Below are positions 23,677 to 35,251 of a stretch of DNA of 64,000 bases, in pieces. The stretch covers positions 5,419,001-5,483,000 of the forward strand of contig CM056875.1 of the NCBI GenBank assembly GCA_029876055.1, in the 5' to 3' direction. The number at the start of each line of letters is the position of its first letter. Position 1 is the first letter of the stretch. The position numbers and the translations under genes were made by a program. This stretch comes from Madurella fahalii. Lineage: Eukaryota; Ascomycota; Sordariomycetes; Sordariales. The notes beneath the pieces were generated by a model. It was given only the letters and a program-made list of their open reading frames with translations. It searched no databases and was not told the origin of the DNA.

Positions 23677-26508
23677 GAGAAAGGGGGTGTTTGTCCTTCT
23701 GTCACCTTGTGTGCAGTGAGAAGGTTACTTCCCGGCCGAACAACCTACGTTGATCATAATGGCAAGAGATTCCGACTCTGATCCCCACCCGCCTCGTTGG
23801 TTCTCCCGCAACTCTTGTTATGTCCACACTTGATAATAAATGGACTTATGACATAGCAAATCGATATAATAGATAATCTACCTGATATAGGATACATATC
23901 AACAAAATCAATGAAGATTTGATGGATGTGCTCTTCCCACCAGTACCCCCTTTGTATCCAGGGTGGAGCTGGGAATGCATTCTTGCCATCCAGTATGTAG
24001 GTGCAGCCAATTCTCCGCTCTCAGCAGTGAGATCTAGTCAAATCATGCAGAGTATGTCGTTTTACCCCGAGGTTTCTGCGCCCACAATTGACCACACGGG
24101 CATCAGCCACAGACCAATATATCACTTTAGGCGGACGACTAAGCCTGTCCACCACGCATGGAGTGGCTCGACGGCAGAGCAACGGCAGCCCGTGGTCTGG
24201 ATCCTGGGCATCCCTCCATATTACGTTCCTTGTCATTTCGGAACGGTTAACTCCCAGGCCACTTAGTTACGAAGCTTGGACTCTTCCGTCCTGGGCACTG
24301 GGAAGGCCTCCTGCTTCTGGGCTTGTTAGCCTCATGTGGCCTGGGCAACATGCTAGGGGTGCTAGCCTGGACTGTCGGCGGTGCCGAACCGCTGTCAGGA
24401 CTACGTTAGTGCGCACCAACATCATATTTTCCGAGCTTCGGCGATTTCTCTTGTCAGGAGCGGGAGTCCTAGCCGGCGTCTCCCATGTGAGTCTCATCAA
24501 AGATTTATCTTGACATCGAGTTTCCACTCAAGCAACCCACAAGCACACATCTGGAAAATCGTCTAAGAGAATCTAACCCTGCCTTTTACCCCGCAACGAT
24601 TTGCACAGCTCCCGTTATCAAAGTTAAGTATGGACATCGAGTTGAGATCCTAATGGGGCCCGACTCCATGAGCGAGCTTAGCCCCCTTGCCGGCCGAGCC
24701 CTGGGATGTGGGGTTTCCGGGAGCTTGATACAAGGCCCTGCCTCAGAAGGAGGGGCTGGGCTGGCAAGAAGAACCTTGGTGGGCATTCTAGACGGATGGA
24801 TGGATCTGAGTGAGAGCCAATAGCCTGGCGAGGAGGGACAGTGGGAGGCACAAGGGTATCTTGCGGACCATGACGGGTCTGATATTTCTTGTGCGACTGG
24901 CAGGCCATGGATGTAAGAAGGAGCCAGGCATCATCTTGTGGAGACGTAGCACCGAACTAATCAGAGGTGTGAATGGGTCTGGCAACATGATGCGTTGGAG
25001 ATGCTCTTGCGCCTCCTCTGGGTCAGTTGCCTGCTTACAAAATTCTGGATAATTCGCCGCTTGAGAAAGCGCATGAGTGGACGAGACGGTATGATGCCGT
25101 CTTTGGGTCTGTGTGCAGTGAGTGAAAGTGCCGTCAGGGAGCGGCTATATGTGCACGTCTTCAGAGAAAATAGCCTGGCTCGACTGTGGCGATCATCAAG
25201 CAAAGATGCAAGAGACCCCCAAGATAGGCTCTTATGTGCCCAAAAAAGATTTGCGTCGATGCCATTCTGCCTTGGAGCTCTGTCTGCCAACCACCTTGGG
25301 GGATGTTGAGGTGAAGTGTGAAGTGCGAGAATGGCTCGTTGTTTGATCATCGACCAGGGCTACCCCTGCTACTTGTTGCACCGCAGGGAGCGTGGGCCTC
25401 TCGGACAAGGGGTCCGGCATGGAGCTCGGGCCAGCATGCGGGTTCTGCACGACAATTCCGACTTGACAGGGGAGCTTGGCAAGCAAAAGCGAAACCTGGG
25501 GTTGTCACAAAACTGCTTCAACCCCGCGCTGCAGACTATGCCTTGCCCCTCGGTCAGCTTCAACCTGGCGCCGGATCGATGTCTTTCCATTGAACCCTGC
25601 CAGTGCGCCACAAGCTCAGCATGACCCAGCGTTGGCAGTGCGGTCCAATGTTGGCCAAACGACCGCCTTTCGCACCTCCATTTCCCGCCTTGGCACTCGC
25701 GTGTGCCTGACGGGATGTGGTCGTGGTCGTGGTCGTGGTTGTGGCCCGTGGTCATGGTCATGACCATTGTCGATTGTCCCCAGGGCCACCGCATCCACCG
25801 CTTTGCCAGGGAGACGACGTATTCGAGCTGAGAATGCTGGAATGTGGCCTGATGGACCAGAAGCATCACGACTCGGCTCTCCAGGACCTGTACTTGACTT
25901 GATCCTCTCTAGGCGATTTCCCCCGCCTCGAAGTTCCCCAGGTGAGGGAGAGGACCCCTGACCGGCTCTGCTCTGTCCGCGCGGGAGCCATTCCATCCCA
26001 CCGTCTCTGGGAACCGACCGGGACTTCAGAGGGCGCTTTGCCTCTGCCTTCATGCACCCACGCCGGTGCCAGCATCAAGCTGCTTCTGGAAAACCCCCCC
26101 CCCCCCTCCCCCAACAAGCCTGGGTTGTGCTTGCGTGCCGTCTTCCGCGCCGGCACGGCCTGCTTCGATTCGTCCATTCATCCCCCCTGGTCCTTGTTTC
26201 TATTCCCAGTCAAAGACGGGCAGCAAGTGCTGGGTCGCTCAGGCACTGTTTCGTCCGGTCCGTGGTTGCACTCGAGGTGTGGCTACCCCTGCCTAGCGGG
26301 CTGAGCTCCATGGGATGCCATTACACTCTTCGTCTCTTCCGTCTGCACGTCACATTCTCTTCCTTCCTCCCCTCTCACATCGGCCGACGACCTAGTTGCG
26401 AAATCGACGAGGTGGATTAGATGACTTGACGACAGACGAGTCCGACGGCGCTGCTACGGCATCAACGCCTTCGCCAGCCACGCGGCTGTTCACTACCGAG
26501 ATCGCCCA
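23677..26508. other. Intergenic, 2.8 kb
   Basis: Upstream region of the seven-transmembrane gene. It includes a GTC/GTG repeat near 25715-25765 and a C-run at 26093-26106. Short frames on both strands show no domain motif. No RNA gene seen. Confidence 0.5.
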
Positions 26509-28728
26509 ATGTCGCCGTTTGTGGGAGTCAATGGGGGCGTCGGGTGGTTGGAGTCGCGGGACGACGACACGAGGTGGATGCCGTTGGGCGGCTTCAACAA
26601 CAAGTCGAGGAACGGGTTCTTCCAGTCGGCCACTAACCGGACAGCCACGCAGCAGATGTTTCTTAACGACTTGAGATTCTCGGCCGCCAGATCTATCAGG
26701 ACCTCGACCCTTATCCTAGCCTGCTTCAACATCATAGCCGCTTTTGCCACTGCGCTAGGCATTTTGTGCGATTCCTACTTCAGAGGGAGGCGAAATAGGA
26801 GGAATAACAGAACCAGGTACGATGTCGACGCCGGTTACGTCTGTTCTTCCGGAAGGGGCGGTCACTCACCCTCGTTTAGGCGTACTGGTTTCCTCTCCGT
26901 GCCCGAAGGCGAGATCTACCCGCTGGTATTATCGATAGGCATCTTTGTTCAGAGCATTACGTTTGCCGGAGCCCAGTCTACCGGCCTCGACAACTTTTTC
27001 GGCCGAGGTTGCACCATCGTATCCCAGCTGATGCTCCCTGGTAAGCAGATTGGAACTTGGGTGGCCCAGTATGCCCGCTGACGCAGACGGCAGCCGTGTT
27101 TATCGCACCCTACATTCAGCTCGTGTTCGGAGTCGAGATCGCCATCAGAGCACTTCGGAAACAGCCATTCGCGCCGAGGGGGAGATACAACGTGTCAGTC
27201 TGCCTGGCCATCGTTGGCGTGTTGATTCTCGTCAATTTTCTCGTTGCCGCTTTCGACCGGGCTAGGGACTTTTGCTTGACATCCCTCTTCTGGTTCGTCT
27301 CGCACTATGCGCTGCTGTGCTTCGCCCTTCTTGTTGCCATTGCCGTCATCGTTCTCGTCTGCACCATCATCATTTTCGTCAAACTGCACCGCAGTATCAA
27401 AATTGAGGTCACCTCCCGGGTGGCAGCCTCTAAGATGGTCTATTATCTGGCCCTTGCAGTCATATCCACCGTATGTCGTCCCCCCCCGGTGCAAAAGCTA
27501 GGCCTGGTTGCTTACTGTTCAGCAGGGCTTCATGATTCCCTTCTTCTTTTCCGTGGCTTTCATGGACCGACGAGGAATGAGGTCCAACGCTCTCACACTG
27601 TCTATGGTCGCCTCAGTAGTCGCAAATGTATCTGGGCTGATGACCGGTGGGCTTTATTTATTCCTCAAGTCGAACACACTCTCTACTATTGGCCCTAGGG
27701 ATAAAGTTGGAGAATACGAGAACCGGAGGGCAAGGTACAAGATTACACGTGACGAATCAAACGACGGCAATGACGATGATGACTTTGACAGCCGCATAAT
27801 GCGCACCGCGGCGGATTCGCGGAGCCTACGTCGAATGGACAGCGACACGAGCCTGATAAGCAACGAGAAAGAGGAGGAAGCACTCGACGGCAAGAGCTTG
27901 CGCGCGGCGTCCACTACATACGGCAGACGGAGTCCCGGTTCGCTCCGCTCAAACACACTCTTTTCCGTCGCGGCGACCGCCCTTATGCCCAAGGCGCCAG
28001 AGCCCGCACGGATCCTACCCGCATCATCTGTGGTTGGCCACATGCGCAAACGTTCTTATTCTTTATTCCCAAACAGCACCCCTGCCGCAAAATCCTCATT
28101 TACTCTCCTGCCCGCGACTACTTATTCGCCTGCCGACGCCCTAAAGCCGCCCCCGTCGATGGGCAACCTCGCGAACATGCGGCACCGAAGAGACTCGTCC
28201 CTCGTGTCCTCAGCTACCGTCCAAATCGGGCTACGGCTTTCCTCAGTGGATGACATGCCGCCCGTGGTTCAGCACAAGGTCGTGACCAACGACCACGAAG
28301 TACACAGCCTAGATTGTCCAAACGTTCTAAAGGAATTAGAGATGGCGAGCCACAAGCGGGTCGCCTTGGACGGCAGTGCCACCACTCCACCACTGCCTCC
28401 GGAAGCGATCGATGAGAGCCTGCAGAGAGACCCGGTGAAGGATGCGCGGATGAAGACGCTACCGCCCGTTCCGAAGGCAAACAGCCGGCCTGCCCCAGAC
28501 ACGGCAGAGCAGGGAACGGAAGAGATCACATTGGGTCCTACCGTTTACACTCCTGAAAGCCCAACCAAGGTCAAGCTACCCAGTCCAAAAGGGGTCGGCT
28601 TCACAACGCCCATGTCCAAGTCCGCCAATGGCGCTAGCCCCCGGAGTCCGCCGGTCGCTCCACCCCCGCGCCGGGCGACAGGGGAAATAACACCCCGGCC
28701 GACAGACGCCAAGGGTGACTGGATATAA
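26509..28728 (+). CDS. Seven-transmembrane, GPCR-like protein with long cytoplasmic tail
   Basis: Exons 26509-27040, 27094-27470 and 27526-28728, with introns of 53 nt (GTAAGC...GCAG) and 55 nt (GTATGT...GCAG), giving 703 residues. A further 63-nt segment, 26817-26879, has GTACGA and TTTAG ends and a CTCAC branch-like site; removing it keeps the frame (682 residues), so the first loop is uncertain. Hydrophobic helices: LILACFNIIAAFATALGILC; PLVLSIGIFVQSITFAGA; AVFIAPYIQLVFGVEIAI; VCLAIVGVLILVNFLVAAF; FALLVAIAVIVLVCTIIIFV; YYLALAVISTGFMIPFFFSV; and SMVASVVANVSGLMTGGLYL. That is seven, with extracellular Asn-x-Thr near the N-terminus and a tail of about 370 residues rich in Ser, Arg and acidic clusters (NDDDDFD; EKEEEA). 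No class-defining GPCR motif is recognised. I infer a plasma-membrane receptor-like protein, ligand unknown. Confidence 0.75.
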
Positions 28729-29774
28729 ACTTGGTCGATGGCCGAACTAAACAGTGCGATCTTGTGTGAAAGCATTTTCCGGTGTTGGGACGGACGGACG
28801 GATTGGGGACGATTCGATTCGATAGAAAGGCCGCACGGCACGGCTGACATTACAATACCCCGTTGCCAGTACCAAGCGTACAGATACATTACACCATAGC
28901 CATGGGATTAATTCTCCGTTCTTTTCTTTTCTTTTTTTTTTTTTTCTTGTTCTTTATTTTTCTTTTCCTTCTTTCTCAGGTCAGGGAGTTGTTGAGGTCT
29001 TGGAATATTCATCTTTCCACAAGAGGAGGTTCATTCTTTCATTTCTTCACGTTGTCGTCCTTCTTTTATGGGCGGAGAGGCGTTTTCTCTCTCTTTTTTT
29101 CTTTTCATTTGCATCATGACGGCGTCCAGAGGGTGAAACTCACTCATTGCAAGTCCATGGGTCGAGCGTTTTTACCGAGGAGTTTGTCACGTTCATACTC
29201 ACCGTCGCTTTACCTGGCTAGCACTGTGGTATGCGATTTCCCGAACACTGTACTCCCGTGGGCCTCGTCATGGGGAGAAAAGGAGGAAGCAAGCAAAACG
29301 CAGGACTCGGTAGCAAACGGCGGCATATGACGGGCCCTCTATGTCTGCAAGTAACGTAGAGGGCGGTGATGGGCAGTTAGCACACTCGCTCTGAAGAGGG
29401 ACTGGAAGAAGAGGATATGACAAGAAACAGATGATGAGATATGAAGGCAATAAAATTGATATCCTATCCGCTTCTTCGCTAATCGTCTCATTATCCGCTC
29501 ATCACCACACGATTGACTCATGAAACATCCCGGCAAACCCCCCTTCTTTTTTCTTTTTCTTTTTTTCCATCCATGCACCTATGCCATCTCCCTGACCAAT
29601 GAAGTCAATCAATGAGAGTATGCTCCGGCAATGGAAGCAGTGACTGCCACAACCCCTCCTCTTCAACCTTTATAATTATATGTAAATACAACGCACCCAT
29701 GGCTATTCCTTCAAGATATACTTAACACGAAACCGTCACCCACATCGCCATCACCATGAATCGGTCAATCAAAA
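28729..29774. other. Intergenic between convergent genes, 1.05 kb
   Basis: 3' flanks of the seven-transmembrane gene and ham-2. A long T/C-rich tract (28920-28975) and pyrimidine runs near 29545-29570 are present. No supported gene. Confidence 0.5.
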
Positions 29775-32700
29775 TTAACCCCAAGCTCCACCTCCCGCCT
29801 CATGCTCCCACTCCCCCGGCCTCCCCTCCTCGCCAGCGCCGTCCCCCATCATCATCATGTCCCCGCCCGCCATCCAACCCAAGAGCTCAGCCTTCTCCAG
29901 CTCGCGCACGAAAAAGTCCTGCTCCTCCTTCATGGCCTCCCTGACCTCGCCGGCGACCTTGTCCGGGTATCGGCGCAGGTTGAACCAGTGGGTGAGGCTG
30001 CGCAACGCCTGCTCGAGGGGCAGGGCCTCCTCGACCTCGGCGTCGATGTCGCTGCCGGCGAGCCACTCGTCCCTGAGCTCGGGCCGGCAGTGGAGGTAGA
30101 CGGCGGTGATGACGCGCATGTTGGACTGGCGCCACTTGCGACCGCAGTAGGGGACCTGGTTCTTGAAGAGCTTCAGGGTGTAGAGGCGGAGCTCCTGCTG
30201 GGGCACCTTAAGTGCCTTGCGGAGGATGTTGGACGACTTGTACTGCACCAGCAGCAGGTTGCGGTGGGCCTTGTGCTTGCAGATCTTTTGCATGACGCGC
30301 AGGTAGTTGATGAGGGAGAAGAAGTTGCGGCGCGAGAAGTCGGTGATGGGTTCTGCGGGAAGGGGGTTGACTGGGTAGCCTAGCTCGTCGACTTCGGGGC
30401 GGGGGGGTGGTGGTGAGGAGGATGATTGGTGGTCGGAGGCCGGGGGGCCGGCGTTGTCGGGGGAGATGTTGTTATTGTTATTGTCGGCGGGGTCTGCTGT
30501 GGCCAGGGGTGAGCGTCGACGTCTGATGGGCGGCGGGGCGGCGTCGTCCTCGCTGCCGTCTTCTTCGAATTCTGTGGAGGTTGGATTGGGAATGTTGGGG
30601 TGCGGGATGACGCCGGCTCGGGAGCCGCAGAAATAAAAGAAACTGTGCTCGAGCCGGTCCGCTTTGCTCTCGACGACTTGCTGGATATCATGCAGGGCAA
30701 ACAGCTTAAGCGCCAACGGGATGTAGTTAGAATCCAGGAGGAGCTGGGTCATGTATTCAAATTTGAGAACATCTAATGGCGTTTGTCAGTCACATGGCTG
30801 GGAATGGAACGAAGACCAACTTACGAGAAAGCTTGAGCCATCTTAACAGGAGAATCATGATGCCAGTAACCGCTTTAGCGGTGATCTCCCTGCTTCGCAA
30901 CTCGTCCACATCTGCGTCCAGGGGGAAGAAGGGTCCCCCTTCGGGGCGCCATTAATGCCGTTCGGTGCATTCTGACCCTGACCGCCGTTCGGGCGTGCGC
31001 TGGGTGGACCGTTACCTTGCGGGCCGTTAGCAGTCGCAGGCGAGACCAAGTTAGTAGCTATGGCCACGATCTGCTTCAGCAGCACGATAACCAGGGATTG
31101 GAGGTGTGGTAGGGCCTCTTTCTGTCTCAAGGGTCAGCAGAGAATCATGCGGGGCTCAGTAGTTAGGCTTACGTAGAATTCCTCGATAGCATCTAGCCGC
31201 TGTTTAGTTCGTTGATCCACCCCCCGAGGGCCGTAGTCCACTTCCGGCGCAGATGGTCTCCTCGATTCACTCGCAGGCTTAGCCAGGCCTAACTCCTCCT
31301 TTTCTTCGAGCGTTAGCGACGATAGGTCTAGCTCGTCGATGATGTCCTCATCAGCACCATCCCAGCCCCGGTCGAACTTGAGGAACTCCTCACGCTCGCG
31401 CCACAGCTGACGGGTAGCGCGCGTCATCCGTACCCTCTTGGAGAAGAGCTCGCCGGCCTCGAGGATGGACGCAGGGACGTCGCTGCCCTCCCATTTCCTG
31501 CCGACCAGCAGATCCTGAAGCCCTGCCCCTCCCTTGCCACCGGCACTGTTGCTAGTGGCGTCGAGGGGTGGGTACATGAAGGGGAAGTTCTGGTTTGTCT
31601 GGTAGTTTTGCTTCTTGCCGCCTTTACCTCCGGGCCCCGGACTCGGGGGTGGCGACGGTGCGGGAGTTGCGATGTGCACGGGTTGGTGGAGAATCGAGGC
31701 GCCGCCGCCTTGGCCAGGAGGGCCGGGGAGGATGCCATTGGAGCCGTTGTTCCTTGTCGGGTGGTTAGGAAGTTGGGGAAGCAGGGAGGTCTGTTCTGCT
31801 TCCAAGGGTATCAATGGTTGAGGCGGTATGTAGGCTGGGTATTTTGAGGTGATCTCTTGCCGGAACACGTGGTAATCTAGCGGAGAGGCAGTGATGGTCT
31901 CCTTGATTTCCTCGCCTTCCGTCTCGCTTGTGGCAGCCTTGGTCTCGGCTATCTCCTTGGACCCGCCGAAGACGAGCAAGATGGATTTCCAGAAGAGGAG
32001 GAAAATCTAGACGGTCAGCATCCCGTGTCATTTCTCTAGGAGTTGTGGGGGATCATACCTGAGGCTGCGGAAGGACTCCCGTCTCATCCCACCGCAGCTT
32101 TGCCGTTACGTGAAGCATAAAGCACACCAAGCCCGGGTTGAGAGCGACTGCCATAGGTTAGCGGGGTGCAACAAACCAAAGCTAGGTCTCTCCTTACGCA
32201 GCTTTTCCCGAACCTCGGCCATCCCTTCGGGGTCGTCCAGCGCCTCCTGAATGGCCATATACATGATCGTCATCAGATGAATCAACTCCTCAACCGCCGT
32301 CTGCACGTTCTGCGGCAGCTCGTCGGCCCTGCAACCGGGTTAGCGTTCAAACCAAACTCTTCCCAAACAAGACAAAAGCCCACACCCACCAAAACAACTC
32401 AAAACAACCCCTCAAAGCCTCCCAAACGACTCCAACCCCGCTACAGGCCCCAAGCAGCCTCACCCCTTCCTTCATAGCCTCCAACTGCGCGGCGGTAGCC
32501 GCACTCCTCACCTTCCCCTCCAACACACCGGTCCCGGCCCCCTTGACCGTCTCCGTCCACCGGCCCAAAACCAAATACACCAGCGCCCCGACCGCCTCGG
32601 CCCGGGCAATCTTATCCCCGCTCTTGACCGCCTCCAGCAGAGTCCCCTCGACGAACCGCCGCCGGCAGGCATCGTCCACCTCGTCCCACCCGCGCGGCAC

Positions 32701-32960
32701 GGGGCTCGCGTCAGGCGCGGACGTGCCGGTTGCGGCGGGGGCCAGCGAGAGCCTGCCCCAGGCCGAGTAGAACGCGCGGTTCGCGGCGTTGAGGCGGACC
32801 CACTGCCAGAAGTTGTACATGAACCACTCGTCGATCTCCTCGGCGAGCGAGTCCGTGTCGGCGTAGACGTAGTCGTAGGCGATGGGCTCGGTGCGGGGGA
32901 ACTCGGCTACGATGCGGCGGAGTTGGGCGAGGGAGAGTGACGAGTCGGGGGGTGGTGGTG

Positions 32961-32997
<37 letters not shown>

Positions 32998-33021
32998 CTG
33001 CTGCTGCTGCTGCTGTTGTTG

Positions 33022-33053
<32 letters not shown>

Positions 33054-33435
33054 GGTGGACTTGTTGAGGTCCGGGGCCTTGGGATGGGGAGGAGGGTGGC
33101 GGGTTGCCGGGCGCGGTATTGTTACCGCTGGTATTATTATCATTGTGGTTGTTGTTATTGCCGTTATTATTGTTGTTGTTATTGCTGTCGTTGCTATTGC
33201 TGTTACCCGTGACCGGGAGAGAGGACGGGATCATCGGAGGTGCTGCCGGGACGGGGAGGACGGCCAGGGACGGGGCTTGGGGCTGCTGGTTCCGCTGGAG
33301 CTGCGGGCGCTTTGGGGGGTGGGTTTGCGGGTTGGACGTGGGTGCGTCGGGCTTGTTGTCGGCGGGATCGGATGTTGCTTCTCGGTTCGATCTGTCTGGC
33401 GTGTCGGCTGGCCGTGATGACCAGAGCGCGTTCAT
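29775..33435 (-). CDS. ham-2: STRIPAK complex protein HAM-2/PRO22 (Far11/STRP1 family)
   Basis: Seven exons on the minus strand: 33435-32390, 32328-32198, 32147-32059, 32006-31173, 31121-31016, 30911-30825 and 30772-29775. All phases close and give 1,096 residues, close to Neurospora HAM-2. Family blocks: DSLAEEIDEWFMYNFWQWV and NAANRAFYSAWGRLS; TAVEELIHLMTIMYMAIQEA; LPHLQSLVIVLLKQIVAIAT; DVDELRSREITAKAVTGIM; YMTQLLLDSNYIPLALKLF; RVITAVYLHCRPELRDEWL. These correspond to the N1221 and DUF3402 regions of Far11/STRP proteins, which act with striatin, PP2A and MOB3 in hyphal fusion, septation and fruiting. An N-terminal extension of about 190 residues is low-complexity (Asn, His, poly-Gln, Pro). 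The ATG at 33435 was chosen because the frame upstream has only a non-ATG start. The 104-nt intron 31015-30912 (GTAACG...GCAG) is Pro/Gly/Asn-coding if read through and is the least certain; it is needed to reach the next conserved frame. Confidence 0.92.
32951..33057 (-). repeat. CAA/CAG trinucleotide repeat in ham-2 coding poly-Gln, flanked by His and Pro tracts
   Basis: Read on the minus strand, codons run CAC/CAT-His (6), then CAA/CAG-Gln (about 25, broken once by His), then CCA/CCC-Pro. It is in frame in the first ham-2 exon and so is likely to vary in length between strains. A poly-Asn tract (AAC/AAT) lies just N-terminal, about 33130-33190. Confidence 0.9.
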
Positions 33436-34195
33436 ACTTGCTTGGCGCGGCGGAAGCTCAACCGCTCTTGGCTTTTGGCAGCAGCAGTTTGGCGTGGGAA
33501 GTAGCTGTGGTGGGTTGATAAAGCCACCGATAAGCCCCTTATCAGCACTGACAAGGCGGGCCTGGCCTGTGCTCTCCAATGTCAGTTAGTTATACAAGAC
33601 CCTGACGCATACCTCAGCCGAACGACACGTTTTGAGTCTACATGGAGAATTTCTACTATTTCGCATGCATGGCTGAGCATGAACACGAATAGTTGAACCC
33701 AGTTTGTCGTGATGCTGTAAGGTGTCTAAACAATGGAATAGCATGAGTAGCACAACCTCTAAAACCGTCACCTCTTCACTCCCACAGTACATCTTCTCAG
33801 CCTCGTCGACCCCGTAAACTGAATAGTATATAATTGGGAAAAAAACAAAAAATAAAAAAAATTCAGTTCTTATCCAACGCAATACTCTGCGTTGATATGA
33901 CGCTATGAAACCTCAATTCATCGTCTTTCATCATGATAAATCCTTATAGAGAAGCACACTGCTGGAGTCGCTCTCTACAACTTCCCCGAAGACCATTGAT
34001 ATATTGGCTTCAATCTTGGGGGATCTCCCATCTTCTCTCTCGCTTGCAATGCTGTCTGCACTGCTGTCTTCGGACACATGTTCCGTACGCGGGAAATCGC
34101 AGAGTGGGTGACAGAGAGCGAAGAGGGCGACAGATAGACCCCATAAGACCCAGCGCTAACATAATCAACAGACTCAGGGAGAAGTCTATATCAAC
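33436..34195. other. Intergenic, 0.76 kb
   Basis: Upstream region of ham-2 and 3' flank of the DUF2011-like gene. The frame of ham-2 continues open to 33579 but only with a TTG start, so I treat it as leader. An A/T-rich run lies at 33830-33865. Confidence 0.5.
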
Positions 34196-35251
34196 TTACT
34201 CCTCTGCATCACCCGCTCCGTCAGATCCCGGCCGAGCTCCCACCTCTCCGGCACCCTTCGCAGCCATCTTCTTCTCCTTCTCCTTTGCCTTCCTCTTCAA
34301 TTTCCTCTCCCTGTTCATCCGCTTCTTCTTCTCCTTCAAATGCTCCTCTTTACTCATCATCTTCTTTCGTGCCTCCGCCTCTTTCTCCCGCTTCAACTTT
34401 TCCCTCTTCCTCAGCACGATCCTACTCTTCTTCCCGAGGCGCTTCTTCTTGTTTTTCTTTCTCGTCGCCCCATCCCCATCCCCATCCTCGTTAATCCCAT
34501 CTCCCTCCCCACCAACACCGTCCTCACTCCCAACCCGTTCCTTCCGTCCACCGCGGACCACGATCTTGACCGAGGTGACCCGCCACGGCACCTCCAGCCC
34601 CCACGCCCGCTGCATCGACCTCGCCAGCACGTCGGCCCCGCTCACAGCCGCGAGGCGGAACTGCTCCTTCTCCAACGGGGTGAGGTCCCCCCGCAGGTAG
34701 TGTGAAAGGGGCCGCTGCGAGACGGGCGGTACCCCGCGCGCCGCTGCCGCCGCCGCCGCCGCCGCTATGCTGTCATCCTCCGGGTGGAGCACGACTTTTT
34801 GGGAGGGCGCCGAGGTGGAGAAGAGGCGGAAGGCGAATGCTTCCTCTTCTCCTTCCTTCTCCTCTTGGGTGTTGGCGTCGGCGACGGCGAGGTCGCCGTC
34901 ATCGTCCTCGTCCTCGCCGTCGTCGTCGTCGTCTTCTTCTTCAGCTACATATGCGGTAGAAGGGGTGGTGAACGGGGTGATGGGGGTGGTGAGGTCTAGC
35001 GAGAGCAGGGAGGACAGGCGCGCGTTGAGTTTTGCGCGGACTTCCGAGTCCGTTTCCGGCTCATCTTGGTCGCGGCTAGAATAACTGGCGGAGGAGGCGG
35101 AGGAAGAGTAGAGGTCTTCTCGTCTTACTCTAGGGGAAGGTCAGTACTTGGTTTTTTTTTTTAATGTTTTTTTTTCCCCACTCATGAGAAAAGGGAGGAG
35201 ATGCCGAGCAGAAGGGCAAGCTTACCGCTTTGCATTGGGGAGCTCGAACAT
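34196..35251 (-). CDS. DUF2011-like acidic/basic nuclear-type protein
   Basis: Two exons on the minus strand, 35251-35226 and 35129-34196, with a 96-nt intron (GTAAGC...CTAG), giving 319 residues. The N-terminus, joined by the splice, reads MFELPNAKRVRREDLYSSS, which matches the opening of the fungal DUF2011 family. A Ser-rich and then strongly acidic segment follows (AEEEDDDDDGEDEDDDGD). The core is FAFRLFSTSAPSQKVVLHPE and PLSHYLRGDLTPLEKEQFRL, then VPWRVTSVKIVV. The C-terminal 90 residues are Lys/Arg-rich and helical (RKREKLKREKEAEARKKMM), suggesting a nuclear or nucleolar RNA-related protein, but no function is known to me. The stop TAA is embedded in GAGTAAGTT, a good donor site, so a further small exon is possible. 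Family call from memory of the motif; moderately sure. Confidence 0.72.
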
